Part shown: in pieces, positions 52,372-60,634 of the stretch
Layout: each line of letters opens with the position of its first letter
How positions within the stretch are numbered: the stretch's first letter is position 1
Assembly (NCBI RefSeq): GCF_036962685.1
Contig: NZ_JBALOP010000039.1
Span: forward strand, 1-64,000
Length of the DNA: 64,000 bases
Direction of reading: 5' to 3'
Origin: Ferdinandcohnia sp036962685
GTDB taxonomy: Bacteria; Bacillota; Bacilli; Bacillales; Bacillaceae_L
Notes under the pieces: model-generated
Told to the model about the DNA's origin: nothing
The model's input: the letters and a program-made list of their open reading frames with translations, nothing else
The model's database searches: none
Position numbers and translations under genes: made by a program

Positions 52372-53094
52372 ATGTTTCCATTTGAGTTTGACATAGATCT
52401 GATTTCTCTCATTTATTTAGTAATAGGGTGGGGAATAATTACTGTTCTTGCTTATAGAATTCATAGAAAGCAAGAGATGAAAATTAAACTTTGGAAAGTC
52501 ATCTTTGTAATATGGGTTGGACTTTTTTCATTTTCCTTCAATATGAATATGTTTCAAACAATCATAAAAATACCGATCTTACCGCTTGGTGTTTGGATTC
52601 TTTATTTTTTCCTTAGATCAAAAGAAGGTCGATGGGAGAGGTATCGTAGGTATGCATGGTTGGGTTTCTTAGGGAACTTTATTTTTTTGGGATTGACATT
52701 TTTAACGATTGGCTTTCAGCATGTACTGTATCCCCCTAACAATATCTCAACCTATATTTCTAATGTGGAAAATGTAACAATTATTAATACTCATCCTTCC
52801 GCTGAGGATGTTACATTGCAAAAGGATATATTAAATAAACAACTTCCTAATATGAAAATTACCGAATTTTTTAGTGATATATGGTATGAGGAAACATATA
52901 TGCTTGGTGAACCGAATACAAGGAAAGAACGTTTTCCTTACCAAGTGGTTGGAATACAAGGAAAATGGGGGAGCAATCTACATACAACTATTTTCATTGA
53001 AGAAGATGGGAAAGGTCTATTAATCGCAACTTCTAAAAAACAATATTATTTTCGCTCCGATGATTCATTTCTAGAAGGGGTGAAACACGAATGA
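52372..53094 (+). CDS. Unknown membrane protein
   Basis: The protein has 240 residues from the ATG at 52372, preceded by GAGGTGAT; an in-frame upstream ATG at 52279 would lie inside the terminator and is rejected. Four membrane segments fill the first 130 residues, and a soluble domain of about 110 residues follows. It overlaps the next gene by 4 bases. No family recognised. Confidence 0.65.
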   Translation: MFPFEFDIDLISLIYLVIGWGIITVLAYRIHRKQEMKIKLWKVIFVIWVGLFSFSFNMNMFQTIIKIPILPLGVWILYFFLRSKEGRWERYRRYAWLGFLGNFIFLGLTFLTIGFQHVLYPPNNISTYISNVENVTIINTHPSAEDVTLQKDILNKQLPNMKITEFFSDIWYEETYMLGEPNTRKERFPYQVVGIQGKWGSNLHTTIFIEEDGKGLLIATSKKQYYFRSDDSFLEGVKHE

Positions 53095-53852
53095 CAAGAA
53101 AACGAAAAGTTCAATTGATTGTTGGTATTGCTCTAACTTTATGTGCTGTAGCCTTTGTATTTTATTTTTACCTAGCAAAGCCAAGTAGCTTCCTGTCATC
53201 AGAAGAAATTCTCGCAGAATTAAATAAATATTCTCCTGACCCCGAGGCTACTGAAATACTTGAAACGCTTGAAATTGATGATCGCCATGTATATGTACCG
53301 TTTATTACAAAGGATAATAAATATGGAACAAGCTTATGGATATGGGAAAAACATAAATGGGAGCTAGTGGCTGAAAGCGACAATGGTGCACCAAAATTGT
53401 TGAAGGTTGATAGTAAAGACCCCAGCAGCTACAGGGTCTTTTGGAATATACACCCTGATGATCATCTAAGCTATGGAGAGTTGTATTATATTCGCAATCG
53501 AAATTATCATAGAATAGAAGGAATAGATAACTATTACCCTCGACTGCAAATGAAGACAATCCTTGATTTTGAGGAAAAACCATATGGGATTATTGAACTT
53601 CCGAATGAATGGCAGAAAGTAATGGAAACAACAATAAGAGTGGAGGAAGCTCGGCAACCAGATTCATTTTTTAATGATTATTTCCCTGTGCTACATGATG
53701 TGTATTTAGGATGGCTTCCATATAACAAGGAGCATGAAAGGCAAGATGCCAATAAATCTCATAATGGTGGAGGTTCATGGAGTGGTATTGATTTGCAGCC
53801 CGTCATGTATCTAGATGAGGAACAGCTTGAGTATATTAATATGGAAGAATAG
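53091..53852 (+). CDS. Unknown membrane-anchored protein
   Basis: The 253-residue protein has one N-terminal helix (residues 8-28) and an extracellular domain rich in aromatic residues (SLWIWEKHKWELVAESDNG). It overlaps the previous gene by 4 bases, so the two form a pair that may interact. No family recognised. Confidence 0.65.
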   Translation: MTRKRKVQLIVGIALTLCAVAFVFYFYLAKPSSFLSSEEILAELNKYSPDPEATEILETLEIDDRHVYVPFITKDNKYGTSLWIWEKHKWELVAESDNGAPKLLKVDSKDPSSYRVFWNIHPDDHLSYGELYYIRNRNYHRIEGIDNYYPRLQMKTILDFEEKPYGIIELPNEWQKVMETTIRVEEARQPDSFFNDYFPVLHDVYLGWLPYNKEHERQDANKSHNGGGSWSGIDLQPVMYLDEEQLEYINMEE

Positions 53853-53914
53853 TAGGGTAAAGGATCAAATTAAAAGGTTCCCTTATTGGGTGTAAGGAAG
53901 GGAGGCTCCATCTT

Positions 53915-54802
53915 ATGTATATGTCTATCGCCATTCTTTGTCTAATTTGGGGATTTAATTTTGTTATCATGAAATTAGGAAACGGTGTTTTTCCCCCGGG
54001 CGAATTTGCAGCTTGGCGATTTCTGACCGGCTCCATTGTCCTTCTAGGCCTATGTTTCATAAAAAAAATTCCGCTTCCGAACAAATCTGATTTCAAGTGG
54101 TTCGTCCTATGTGGACTGCTCCAAACTACTTATTTTAATATTGCTATTCAAATTTCGCTTAACTATATTAGTGCAGGACTTACTTCTGTTCTGACCTACA
54201 GTATGCCACTTTTTCTATCAATTATGGCACATAGGTGGATACCTGGTGAACGACTGACAGTAAAAAAGACGTTCGGAATTATGATAGGCATAGCCGGATT
54301 ATTTCTTGCAATGAACATTCATTTTGGAGGATCTATTTGGATTGTGTTGTTAGCGATAAGCTCGGCAATTTCTTGGGCGATAGCTAGCTTGCTTTTTAAA
54401 TTAAAACTAAAACATTGTGATACCGTTCAATTCACCACCTGGCAGATGACGATTGGAGCAGTAGGTTTATTGGTATATACACTTTCATTTGAAACCGGTG
54501 AATCACATTGGGGCTTCATGCCAGTAGTTTATATTATGTTTTCTGGAGTTGTTGCCTCGGCCCTTGCTTTTGTGATGTGGAATCATATTTTGAGGCGTAC
54601 AGAAGCTAGCAAAGCATCGACTTCTCTATTAGTTGTACCTATTGTGGGAGTTATTTCAGGATACATACTTTTAGATGAAAACTTAAGCCTAATTACGTTA
54701 GCGGGGATTTTACTTGTATTAGTAGGGATATGGATTGTAAATAGTAAAAGTACTCAAGAATCTCGAATAAACGTATCGAGTGACCTTGATAAAGCACTAT
54801 AG
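53915..54802 (+). CDS. EamA/DMT-family transporter
   Basis: The 295-residue protein has ten hydrophobic segments in two EamA halves (LIWGFNFVIMKLG, AAWRFLTGSIVLL; second half ALAFVMWNHILRRTEASKASTSLLVVPIVGVISGYILLDE). The substrate is unknown. The ATG follows GGGAGG. It is followed by a VOC protein, not an obvious functional partner. Confidence 0.88.
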   Translation: MYMSIAILCLIWGFNFVIMKLGNGVFPPGEFAAWRFLTGSIVLLGLCFIKKIPLPNKSDFKWFVLCGLLQTTYFNIAIQISLNYISAGLTSVLTYSMPLFLSIMAHRWIPGERLTVKKTFGIMIGIAGLFLAMNIHFGGSIWIVLLAISSAISWAIASLLFKLKLKHCDTVQFTTWQMTIGAVGLLVYTLSFETGESHWGFMPVVYIMFSGVVASALAFVMWNHILRRTEASKASTSLLVVPIVGVISGYILLDENLSLITLAGILLVLVGIWIVNSKSTQESRINVSSDLDKAL

Positions 54803-54847
54803 GGTATACTAAAAAGTAAGAATTGAAATATAAAGGAGATTATAATC

Positions 54848-55246
54848 ATGGAAAAAGTTACACCATTTTTAATGTTTCAAGAAGGCAATGCAGAGGAAGC
54901 GATGAATTTTTATACCTCACTTATTGAGGATTCAGAGATAACAAGTATTGTGAAATATGGACCAAATCAACCTGGGGGTGACGAAGGAACCGTCATGCAT
55001 GCAACTTTCACGTTAAAAGGGCAAGAGTTCATGTGCATCGATAGCAATATAAAGCATCAGTTTACCTTTACGCCTTCATTTTCAATCTACTTGACTTGCA
55101 GTACGGAAGAAGAGATTGATTCCATCTATCAACAGCTAAAAGAAGGTGGGGGAGAACTAATGCCTTTAGGCAATTATGGATTCAGTAAAAAATTCGGTTG
55201 GATTAATGACCGCTTCGGTGTTTCCTGGCAACTAACTCTTCTTTAA
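54848..55246 (+). CDS. PhnB-like VOC-family protein
   Basis: The 132-residue protein is a single VOC module of the PhnB/3-demethylubiquinone methyltransferase-like type (VTPFLMFQEGNAEEAMNFYTSLIEDSEI; GQEFMCIDS; GWINDRFGVSWQL). The family is mostly of unknown function. A terminator (55263-55312) follows. Confidence 0.82.
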   Translation: MEKVTPFLMFQEGNAEEAMNFYTSLIEDSEITSIVKYGPNQPGGDEGTVMHATFTLKGQEFMCIDSNIKHQFTFTPSFSIYLTCSTEEEIDSIYQQLKEGGGELMPLGNYGFSKKFGWINDRFGVSWQLTLL

Positions 55247-55262
55247 ATTCATAAATAATGAT

Positions 55263-55312
55263 GTTGGAGTAGGTAAGAATGTCTTTTTTATCTACCCCAA
55301 CTTATTTTATTT
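55263..55312 (+). terminator. Terminator of the PhnB-like gene
   Basis: An imperfect stem GTTGG-AGTAGGTAA / TTATCTACC-CCAAC is followed by TTATTTTATTTTT. Confidence 0.65.
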
Positions 55313-55325
55313 TTAGCATCCTATA

Positions 55326-55895
55326 TTAGAGAGTATAGGGTGCTTTAATGAACAGATTATCCCCAATTACACGCTTTTTACCGTTAAATTCACCATTTAG
55401 ATCCTGACTTTCAATAAATTCCTTTGTTACGTTTACAAGCATTCGTTTATGCTGTAATTCTACAAGATAATAAGATGTCATATCATTGAATGAATCAGCC
55501 GCTGCAAGTACACCGGGTTGCACAATGAAATCGATTATTGATTCCCAACGGTTTAATTTTTTTCTTCTGACAAGAGGGCGGATTGCCGTTGCATGTGGGT
55601 ATTTTTCTCTGACCACTGCATCGTATTTTGATCTAGCCTTACCCGTTTTTTCGTATTGGGAAATATCAATTTTCTCCTTAATGATCTCTGTTGACAGAGT
55701 CCCATCCCCTAATAAGGAGTCGACACTAACACCAAAAAGTTTTGCGACGCTTTGCAGATTTTCAACATCGGGGGTACCTCTGCCACTTTCCCATTTTGAA
55801 ATCGCCTGTCTAGATACGCACAATTTTTCTGCCAATTGTTCTTGTGATAAGGAAGCATTTTTTCTCATCTGCTTCAATTTTTCTGCTAAAGTCAT
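55326..55895 (-). CDS. XRE-family transcription regulator
   Basis: The 189-residue protein has an N-terminal Cro/C1 helix-turn-helix (MRKNASLSQEQLAEKLCVSRQAISKWESGRGTPDVENLQSVA, residues 10-50) and a C-terminal domain of about 120 residues that is not recognised. The helix-turn-helix type is close to Bacillus regulators of unknown targets. It stands alone. Confidence 0.82.
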   Translation of the reverse strand: MTLAEKLKQMRKNASLSQEQLAEKLCVSRQAISKWESGRGTPDVENLQSVAKLFGVSVDSLLGDGTLSTEIIKEKIDISQYEKTGKARSKYDAVVREKYPHATAIRPLVRRKKLNRWESIIDFIVQPGVLAAADSFNDMTSYYLVELQHKRMLVNVTKEFIESQDLNGEFNGKKRVIGDNLFIKAPYTL

Positions 55896-56164
55896 AAATC
55901 GGTTCCTCCATGTTAGATTGATAGGTTAAGCTTATCCTTTTGGGTATATTAAAAACAAGATATATATGTTTACACCTCTGCTACTTTGCGTAGCATTGTT
56001 GATTTCATATGCAATAACACTAGATTTCAGAAGAAAGTAAAGTAAAATCATTTACACATGAGTTCAAGAAGATGGTGCCGCATTGGTTACATTTTCTTCT
56101 ATTTTTTTCTCGAAAAGCGCGATTTGTTGGAGTATAATATTATTTGTTAAAAATGTAGGTTGTC

Positions 56165-56304
56165 CCGCATTAACTGGAAGTAGGACCCCCACTTTAAGAT
56201 TTTAGGGAAAGCCGAAGAAGTATAAGTGGGGGATCAACTGCCAGTAAAAGCCCGATTGGTTCAACTAACATTCAGTGGGGGATGAGGAAAACCCCCACTG
56301 AATG
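56165..56304 (+). ncRNA. Structured element with two GC-rich hairpins
   Basis: Outer pairing TTAACTGG / CCAGTAA (56170, 56241) and inner CCCCCACTT / AAGTGGGGG (56186, 56224) form one hairpin. A perfect 13-bp stem CATTCAGTGGGGG / CCCCCACTGAATG (56269-56304) forms a second. They lie just before the YeeI gene. It resembles, from memory, IS200/IS605-type end or guide-RNA remnants common in Bacillus genomes. No transposase is present. The rest of the 500-base gap (55896-56164) holds only promoter-like AT-rich sequence. Confidence 0.4.
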
Positions 56305-56397
56305 AAGTTTCACTTTATGGAACGATGGCATTTTGAAGTAGTCAAAACTTACATTATAATAGTATTAGATCTATATAGTTGAAAGTGAGTGTTCAAG

Positions 56398-57117
56398 ATG
56401 GGACGTAAATGGAACAATATTAAGGAAAAGAAAGCTTCCAAGGATGCGAATACGAGTAGAATCTATGCAAAATTTGGACGTGAAATCTATGTAGCAGCTA
56501 AACAAGGCGAGCCTGATCCTGAGTCAAATCAACATTTAAAAGTCGTTCTTGAGCGTGCAAAAACATACAGTGTCCCAAAAGCAATCATTGATCGCGCGAT
56601 TGAAAAAGCAAAAGGCGGTTCAGAGGAAACCTATGATGAACTCCGCTATGAAGGCTTTGGACCAAACGGATCAATGGTCATTGTAGATGCTTTAACAAAT
56701 AACGTAAACCGTACAGCATCAGACGTACGTGCCGCTTTTGGTAAAAATGGCGGTAACATGGGTGTCAGCGGTTCTGTAGCGTATATGTTTGATGCGACAG
56801 CTGTTTTCGGTATTGAAGGAAAAACAGCAGATGAAGTGTTGGAACTGTTAATGGAAGCAGATGTAGATGTACGTGACATTCTTGAGGAAGACGATTCAGT
56901 CATCGTGTATGCGGAGCCTGAACAATTCCACGCAGTCCAAGAAGCTTTTAAAAGCGCTGGAATTACTGAATTTACAGTAGCAGAATTAACCATGCTTGCC
57001 CAAAATGATGTAACCCTTCCAGACGATGCAAAAGAAAAATTCGAAAAAATGATCGACGCCTTAGAAGACCTAGAAGACGTGCGCCAGGTGTACCACAACG
57101 TCGACCTAGGCGAATAA
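56398..57117 (+). CDS. yeeI: YebC/PmpR-family regulator, YeeI type
   Basis: The protein has 239 residues from the ATG at 56398 (a GTG at 56389 is upstream but without a better ribosome site). It carries the YebC pattern: KWNNIKEKKASKDANTSRIYAKFGREIYVAAKQGEPDPESN, GFGPNGSMVIVDALTNNVNRTASDVRAAFGKNGGNMG. The start without SKWKNI of YrbC points to the YeeI paralogue. Members are DNA-binding regulators or translation-linked factors. A GGGACA repeat sits in its terminator. Confidence 0.88.
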   Translation: MGRKWNNIKEKKASKDANTSRIYAKFGREIYVAAKQGEPDPESNQHLKVVLERAKTYSVPKAIIDRAIEKAKGGSEETYDELRYEGFGPNGSMVIVDALTNNVNRTASDVRAAFGKNGGNMGVSGSVAYMFDATAVFGIEGKTADEVLELLMEADVDVRDILEEDDSVIVYAEPEQFHAVQEAFKSAGITEFTVAELTMLAQNDVTLPDDAKEKFEKMIDALEDLEDVRQVYHNVDLGE

Positions 57118-57127
57118 TCAACAAACG

Positions 57128-57203
57128 CAGACCCTTGGGACAGGTCACTGTCCCATGTGAAGGTCTGTTTTTTTATGGGACAGAGGGACAGGTCCACTGT
57201 CCC
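57128..57203. repeat. GGGACA dispersed repeat, copy D, inside the yeeI terminator
   Basis: CAGACC (57128) pairs with GGTCTG (57161) and is followed by TTTTTTT, giving a Rho-independent terminator. GGGACAGGTCACTGTCCC (57137-57154) forms its inner loop. A second unit GGGACAGAGGGACAGGTCCACTGTCCC-type follows at 57177-57203, part of the same dispersed element. Confidence 0.7.
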
Positions 57204-57302
57204 ACAACAAGTCTTTTCACAGAAAATTTTTTGAACATTGAAACTTTCCGGATATTTAAGCGTATTTCTTTAATATAGATTCCTTTAAAAGGGGGAAGAA
57301 TT

Positions 57303-57689
57303 ATGTATCCAGGAGATGTAATGTTCAATGTTGTCCCAGTTCTTGTGATCATTGTTTTCATTATTGTGATTGGATTTTTTATTATTAATATGGGAAAGGG
57401 AATCAGTCAGTGGAAGAAGAATGAAGATTCACCTAGACTAAGTGTTCCTGCACTTGTAAAAATAAAGCGCACTGACGTTAGTAGGCATACCCATCATCAT
57501 ACAGAGCCACACCACCACGACCATGTTACATCGTCCACTAGCTACTATGTTACATTTGAATTTGAAAGTGGGGATCGGTCTGAGTTTAGGGTTTCTGGTA
57601 GTGAATATGGTCAGCTAGCTGAAGGGGACATGGGGAAACTAACATTTCAAGGAACACGATATTTAGGGTTTGAAAGAATGAGAGTTTAA
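57303..57689 (+). CDS. DUF2500 family protein
   Basis: The 128-residue protein has one membrane helix (residues 8-30) and a cytoplasmic or outer domain with a histidine-rich stretch (RHTHHHTEPHHHDHV) and the DUF2500 end (TSYYVTFEFESGDRSEFRVSGSEYGQLAEGDMGKLTFQGTRYLGFER). Role unknown. The ATG follows GGGGGAAG. Confidence 0.8.
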   Translation: MYPGDVMFNVVPVLVIIVFIIVIGFFIINMGKGISQWKKNEDSPRLSVPALVKIKRTDVSRHTHHHTEPHHHDHVTSSTSYYVTFEFESGDRSEFRVSGSEYGQLAEGDMGKLTFQGTRYLGFERMRV

Positions 57690-57738
57690 AAGGGTTTTGT
57701 CGACTTTTCTAGAATTATAAAATGGAGGGGGAGTAAAA

Positions 57739-59316
57739 ATGTCTTTAGATCAATTTTTAGAGGAACAAAATAATGCAATTCGAGAATTACATATGAATAG
57801 TGCAGAAGCTTCATGGATGGCAGCGACCACTGGGGACGAAGAGTGGAATGCGAAATCAGCAGAAGCGGACACTGCTTACAGCGTTTATTTTTCAGATGCG
57901 GAGCGCTTCGAACAGGTAAAAAGATACCTAGAGCAAACAGAGGACTCAATTCAAAAACGCCAGCTTAAACTTTTATATTCAACCATGCTTGAAAATCAAC
58001 TTCCAGAAGACAAGCTGAAGGAAATGGTTCAGCTATCAACGGAATTAGTTGGTGTATTTAACACATTCCGCGCGACATTGAATGGAAAGCAAGTATCGGA
58101 AAATGACGTGCGCCAAATTTTAATTAAAAGCAACGACCTTGAATTAAGGGAACAAGCGTGGCATGCAAGTAAGCAAATCGCAAAAGAAGTCGAGGAAAAA
58201 TTACTAACGCTCGTTAAAAAACGCAATGAAGCCGCACGTACACTAGGCTTCGAAAACTTCCATCAAATGAGCTTTGAATCACAGGAGCTTGACCGTGAAG
58301 AAATCTTTTCGATTTTTACTAAGCTAAAGGAACTCTCCGATGAGCCATTCCGTCAGGTAAAACAGGAAATGGATGAAGAGCTTGCAGAACGCTTTGGTAT
58401 TAAGGTAGAAGACCTTCGTCCATGGCATTATGCGGATCCATTTTTCCAAGAGGCACCGCCTTCGAAGGAATTGGACTTAGATCCATTTTATGATGGGAAA
58501 AATCTGGAGGTATTATCAACACAGACCTTCGCGAAAATGGGGATGGATATTACAGATATGCTTCAAAAGAGCGATCTGTATCCAAGAGAGAAGAAAAACC
58601 AGCATGCCTTTTGTACCGATATTGATCGTGAGGGCGATGTGCGGGTATTAAGTAACAACTTGCCGTCCGATTACTGGTCAAACACAATGCTGCATGAATA
58701 TGGGCATGCGGTGTATTTTAAATATATCGATCGCAGTCTACCGTTCTTATTACGCAGCCCAGCACATACTTTAACAACTGAGGCAATTGCGATGCTGTAT
58801 GGTCGTTTCGGGAAAAATCCTGAATGGCTACACCAGTTTTTAGGATTGGATCAAAAGCAGGTTGACGAGTTGAAACCACTTATTGAAAAATCATTACGTA
58901 GACAAATGCTGATTGCCGGTCGTTGGATTATGACATTTGTGTTCTTTGAACGGGAGCTTTACGAGAATCCAGACCAAGATTTAAACCGTTTATGGTGGAA
59001 GCTTGTTAATGAGATTCAATTTTTAACACCACCTGAAAATCAGGATTATCCGCATTGGGCTGCGAAGATTCACTTCACGTTGGTGCCAGTGTATTATCAA
59101 AACTATTTACTCGGTGAGTTAACAACTTCACAGCTTCAGCGCTATATCGAGAAGAACATTTCAACTGATCTTTTCACAGAAAAAGTTGGAGAGTTTCTGT
59201 TAAATGATTTCTTTAAGCCGGGAGCGTTGTATAATTGGAATGAAAAAATTGAAAGAGCCACTGGTGAGAAGCTAAATCCACAGCATTTTGTCGATCAGTT
59301 TGTCGCGGTGAAATAA
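57739..59316 (+). CDS. M3-family metallopeptidase
   Basis: The 525-residue cytoplasmic protein has the zinc-binding motif HEYGH near residue 318 (MLHEYGHAVYFK) and the third ligand in ALTTEAIAMLYGRFG about 25 residues later. It belongs to the oligoendopeptidase/thermolysin-like M3 clan but is a distinct subgroup (about 525 residues; typical oligoendopeptidase F is about 600). It probably degrades peptides. Confidence 0.85.
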   Translation: MSLDQFLEEQNNAIRELHMNSAEASWMAATTGDEEWNAKSAEADTAYSVYFSDAERFEQVKRYLEQTEDSIQKRQLKLLYSTMLENQLPEDKLKEMVQLSTELVGVFNTFRATLNGKQVSENDVRQILIKSNDLELREQAWHASKQIAKEVEEKLLTLVKKRNEAARTLGFENFHQMSFESQELDREEIFSIFTKLKELSDEPFRQVKQEMDEELAERFGIKVEDLRPWHYADPFFQEAPPSKELDLDPFYDGKNLEVLSTQTFAKMGMDITDMLQKSDLYPREKKNQHAFCTDIDREGDVRVLSNNLPSDYWSNTMLHEYGHAVYFKYIDRSLPFLLRSPAHTLTTEAIAMLYGRFGKNPEWLHQFLGLDQKQVDELKPLIEKSLRRQMLIAGRWIMTFVFFERELYENPDQDLNRLWWKLVNEIQFLTPPENQDYPHWAAKIHFTLVPVYYQNYLLGELTTSQLQRYIEKNISTDLFTEKVGEFLLNDFFKPGALYNWNEKIERATGEKLNPQHFVDQFVAVK

Positions 59317-59327
59317 GATGAAAAGTC

Positions 59328-59361
59328 ATTCATTGGGGACCTCATCCCCAATGAATTTTTA
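59328..59361 (+). terminator. Terminator of the M3 peptidase gene
   Basis: The perfect 12-bp stem ATTCATTGGGGA / TCCCCAATGAAT with loop CCTCA is followed by TTTTATT. Confidence 0.88.
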
Positions 59362-59455
59362 TTCAACGAAACGGTTTTCTACTTGCAGTTAATGACACAT
59401 ATAGTGAATTAAAAACATATGCATTAATAACTAAGGTAGTTAGGGAGACTGTAAA

Positions 59456-59704
59456 GTGAGCGAAATTGATAAAAGAAACCGATTAAGTGAGGAGCCATTT
59501 ACTTATCAAATAACGAAAAAAGGAATGGTTATGGTCTATTATGATGGAAAACAAATTAAATTGATAAAGGACCGGGAAGCTTACCGTCTTATAGCAAAGA
59601 TTAAAGAAGTTGAAGACGATAAAACAAAAGTACAGTTACTGCTAGCTAAAATTACGGGTAACTTTAAACGTGGAAATGAGAAGTTAGGTAAAAATAAAAA
59701 ATAA
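59456..59704 (+). CDS. Unknown small basic protein
   Basis: The 82-residue protein starts with GTG after GGGAGA. The middle reads as a short beta sheet (TYQITKKGMVMVYYDGKQIKLIKDREAYRLIAKI) with a lysine-rich tail, so nucleic-acid binding is possible. No family recognised. A terminator follows directly. Confidence 0.6.
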   Translation: MSEIDKRNRLSEEPFTYQITKKGMVMVYYDGKQIKLIKDREAYRLIAKIKEVEDDKTKVQLLLAKITGNFKRGNEKLGKNKK

Positions 59705-59705
59705 A

Positions 59706-59737
59706 TTAAGCCTCGACTCGAGTTAAGGCTTTTTTTG
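59706..59737 (+). terminator. Terminator of the small basic protein gene
   Basis: The stem AAGCCT / AGGCTT around CGACTCGAGTTA is followed by TTTTTT. Confidence 0.75.
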
Positions 59738-59828
59738 ATTTAGAAGTGTAAAATGCTATTTCGTGAAAGATGGTAGTTATCGGCCTGTTAGGCTTTTCTC
59801 CATGTTAAACTCAAAAAGGAGGGTGTAG

Positions 59829-59978
59829 ATGTTCTCTTTTTTTGGTGCGAAATGTGCGATTTGTAAAAGAAAAATTAAGCCTTTGCGAAAGTATGTCGAT
59901 GATAAAGGGGATACAATAAAGGTGTGCATTCCTTGCTCGGAATACGCAGAACGACGTGCATACAAAATCAGAAGGTAA
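59829..59978 (+). CDS. Small zinc-ribbon-like protein
   Basis: A 49-residue protein starting at an ATG after GGAGGG. Two CxxC pairs (FFGAKCAICKRKIKP and KVCIPCSEYAERR) make a treble-clef or ribbon zinc site. The reading frame has only 50 codons including the stop but has a strong ribosome site and sits 16 bases before the next gene. Function unknown. Confidence 0.7.
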   Translation: MFSFFGAKCAICKRKIKPLRKYVDDKGDTIKVCIPCSEYAERRAYKIRR

Positions 59979-59994
59979 AAAAGGATGAAGTAGG

Positions 59995-60225
59995 TTGTAT
60001 TTAACAGTAAAGGAAACAGCAGAATATTTGTCAATTCCAGAAGAATTAGTGAAAAAGCTTATTCAGGAAAAAAAGGTACGCGCACTTTTTGACGGGGAGC
60101 AGTACCTGTTGAATAAGGACCAATTCAATACTACGCTTGAACAGCTTGAAAAATACAAAAAGCTCTACGAAGAATGGCTGAGCGAACCAATCCCTGAGGA
60201 TATCGATGTGAAGGATGAGGATTGA
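59995..60225 (+). CDS. Excisionase-type helix-turn-helix protein
   Basis: The 76-residue protein starts with TTG after AAAGGATG. The N-terminal half (YLTVKETAEYLSIPEELVKKLIQEKKVRALFDGEQYLLNKDQF) fits the MerR-like excisionase DNA-binding domain, and the tail is acidic. It lies between two other short genes, in an apparent small operon. No integrase or phage gene is nearby, so a host regulatory role is likely. Confidence 0.75.
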   Translation: MYLTVKETAEYLSIPEELVKKLIQEKKVRALFDGEQYLLNKDQFNTTLEQLEKYKKLYEEWLSEPIPEDIDVKDED

Positions 60226-60254
60226 AGCAGTATAAATTTACATAGGAGAATCAG

Positions 60255-60575
60255 ATGGCAATGGAACAATACATATACACACTAAAGTTGGTTCCGCGTT
60301 TACTCGACGAACAAAATTGGAACGAAGGAGAAAACCAAATTATTAAGGAGCATTTCAATAAGCTGAAGGCGTTAATGGAAGAGAACACAGTTATTTTAGC
60401 GGGAAAAACACAAACGAATGATGAATCAACGTTTGGGATTGTCATTCTTCAGGCGGAATCTGAACAAGAAGCAAAGAAGCTAATGGAAAATGACCCTGCA
60501 GTCAAGGAAGGGATCATGACAGCACAGATTTATCCATATCGCATTGCATTATTTAATAATCGTTTTAATGGGTAA
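60255..60575 (+). CDS. YciI-family protein
   Basis: The 106-residue protein has the YCII-related pattern: MEQYIYTLKLVPRLLDEQNWNEGENQIIKEHFNKLKAL, an aspartate/histidine core, and VILQAESEQEAKKLMENDPAVKEGIMTAQIYPYRIAL. YciI proteins are small dimers of uncertain enzymic role. The ATG follows ATAGGAG. Confidence 0.82.
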   Translation: MAMEQYIYTLKLVPRLLDEQNWNEGENQIIKEHFNKLKALMEENTVILAGKTQTNDESTFGIVILQAESEQEAKKLMENDPAVKEGIMTAQIYPYRIALFNNRFNG

Positions 60576-60604
60576 CCCCCGGTACACAATCCACCTAACA
60601 ACAA

Positions 60605-60628
60605 GAACCCATGAAAATTCATGGGTTC
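60605..60628. terminator. Bidirectional terminator between yciI-type and hydroxyacid dehydrogenase genes
   Basis: The perfect 11-bp stem GAACCCATGAA / TTCATGGGTTC has a two-base loop. U tracts are weak on the plus strand (CCTATTATT). Confidence 0.65.
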
Positions 60629-60634
60629 CTATTA

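Noticed and set aside
56646..57197. Long reading frame on the minus strand inside yeeI
   Set aside because: It is the shadow of a well recognised gene on the plus strand, with low-complexity serine-rich translation and no ribosome site.
59995..60225. Prophage or integrative element remnant
   Set aside because: The excisionase-like domain is alone; no integrase, repressor pair or attachment repeats are visible.
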